Positions 4,730 to 5,531 of a DNA stretch of 5,531 bases are shown one piece after another. The notes under the pieces are model-generated. The model saw only the letters and a program-made list of their open reading frames with translations. It did no database searches and was not told where the DNA came from. Both the position numbers and the translations under genes were made by a program. The DNA lies in assembly GCA_964396385.1 (NCBI GenBank), contig CAYNFH010000319.1, forward strand, positions 1-5,531. Reading direction: 5' to 3'. This stretch comes from CAYNFH01 sp964396385 (GTDB taxonomy: Bacteria > Armatimonadota > Chthonomonadetes > Chthonomonadales > CAJBBX01). The number at the start of each line of letters is the position of its first letter. Positions within the stretch are counted from its first letter, which is position 1.

Positions 4730-5531
4730 TCAGGACGCTTTGCCCGTGGCTAGAGCATAGAACATGTACACCGCTGCGACACTCATCAGCACAACGGTGA
4801 GCCAGCCCAGGGTATTGGCTGCCCGCCCATTGGTTCGCTCGCCAACAATTTCGCGGTTGTTGCAGATGAGGAGTAGCAGAACGATAAGCGGGGGCGCCGC
4901 CACGCCGTTGAGGACGGCGCTATAGAGCAGGGCCTTGATGGGGCTGATGGTGTGCACAAAATTGAGCACATAGCCGAGGACGATGACCGCCGCGATGGTC
5001 AGGTAGAATCCGCGGGCTCGCTGAAAGCGGCGGTACAGCCCCACGCGCCAGCCGGCGGTTTCCGCGATCGCGTAGGCGGCGGACCCCGCGAGCGTAGGAA
5101 CAGCCAGCAGGCCGGTACCCACGATTCCGATGGCAAAGAGCCAGTAGGCAAGCGTCCCGCCCAGCGGCTTGAGCGCCATAGCCGCGTCCTGCGCCGTGTT
5201 GATGTCTGTCTTGCCGATGGCATGGATCGTAGCGGCCGTGCACACAACAATGAAAAACATCACCAACTGAGAGGCCAGCATGCCCATTGTCGTGTCCGCC
5301 CGCACGACCCGGATCTCGTCGGCGGTAACTCTCTTCAGCCGGCGGCCCGGCTCCGACGACTTGCCCTCTTTGATGTCCTCCTCCATGGTCTCTCCCGCTT
5401 GCCAGAAGAAGAGGTAGGGAGAGATGGTAGTCCCGATGAAGCCAACCACCGTCATGATGAAGGTAGGGGCTTTGCTCCAGTGCGGAACGATGAGATTGCG
5501 AGCCACCTCGCCCCAGCGGACGTGGACCGTG
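4730..5531 (-). CDS. Nramp-family divalent metal transporter, C-terminal part (5' end outside the window)
   Basis: The frame is open to the right edge, so the gene is partial; 266 residues are visible, ending ATGKAS before TGA (4730-4732). Nramp (SLC11) proteins move divalent metal ions, usually Mn2+ or Fe2+, across the inner membrane with protons. The fragment starts just before helix 6 (VVGFIGTTISPYLFFWQAGE, about residues 28-47 here) and continues with a charged loop (EEDIKEGKSSEPGRRLKR) and about five more helices (e.g. ASQLVMFFIVVCTAATIHAI, AYWLFAIGIVGTGLLAVPTL, LIVLLLLICN, LTVVLMSVAAVYMFYAL). The helix 1 DPGN motif is off the window. Notably, the helix 6 metal site MPH of classic Nramp proteins aligns with SPY here (codons 5422-5414), so the metal preference may differ. 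GTG 5506 could be misread as the start, but residues TVHVRWGE continue in frame upstream, which favours a longer protein. It lies about 500 bases before the BON gene in the same orientation. Confidence 0.85.
   Translation of the reverse strand, partial: TVHVRWGEVARNLIVPHWSKAPTFIMTVVGFIGTTISPYLFFWQAGETMEEDIKEGKSSEPGRRLKRVTADEIRVVRADTTMGMLASQLVMFFIVVCTAATIHAIGKTDINTAQDAAMALKPLGGTLAYWLFAIGIVGTGLLAVPTLAGSAAYAIAETAGWRVGLYRRFQRARGFYLTIAAVIVLGYVLNFVHTISPIKALLYSAVLNGVAAPPLIVLLLLICNNREIVGERTNGRAANTLGWLTVVLMSVAAVYMFYALATGKAS

Noticed and set aside
4422..4760. + strand open frame between the repeat frame and the Nramp gene
   Set aside because: No ribosome site, no domain, overlaps the Nramp 3' end antisense, and its composition follows base content.

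Overview
This is a GC-rich bacterial chromosomal window with short intergenic gaps, Shine-Dalgarno-led genes and some TTG/GTG starts. No rRNA, tRNA, CRISPR array or insertion sequence is visible. The host cannot be named from sequence alone. A stalk-like copper-amine-oxidase N-terminal-type domain next to a BON lipoprotein would fit a GC-rich Firmicutes/Armatimonadota-like lineage, but this is only an inference.

Layout, left to right. (1) 1-776: a small hairpin, a sigma-70-like promoter and a short sigma factor gene on +. (2) 801-890: a 29-residue single-pass membrane protein gene on -, convergent with the sigma gene and missed by ordinary length cut-offs. (3) 891-1295: about 400 bases without a secure gene, holding a possible frameshifted remnant on -. 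(4) 1296-1745: a stand-alone receiver-domain response regulator on -. (5) 1746-1996: a divergent intergenic region with several small inverted repeats. (6) 1997-3469: a 490-residue protein on + laid out like a P1B heavy-metal P-type ATPase, but lacking most of the actuator and nucleotide-binding domains and all recognisable catalytic motifs. (7) 3485-4226: two - strand genes 17 nt apart, a BON-domain lipoprotein followed by a one-domain stalk-like protein without a signal peptide. (8) 4194-4400: a + strand reading frame with three copies of ILPASQDPYGDP. The copies differ almost only at third codon positions, so the peptide looks selected, yet no convincing start codon is visible. (9) 4401-4729: about 330 bases without a gene, containing nested inverted repeats and a long imperfect hairpin. 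(10) 4730-5531: the C-terminal part of an Nramp-family metal transporter on -, cut by the right edge.

The genes suggest metal homeostasis or sensing combined with envelope functions: an Nramp-type transporter, a catalytically dead metal-ATPase relative, a BON lipoprotein, and two regulators (sigma factor and receiver). Only the BON/stalk pair looks like a tight operon. Links between the others are inferred from proximity. The strongest leads are the P-type ATPase pseudoenzyme and the start-less triple-repeat reading frame.
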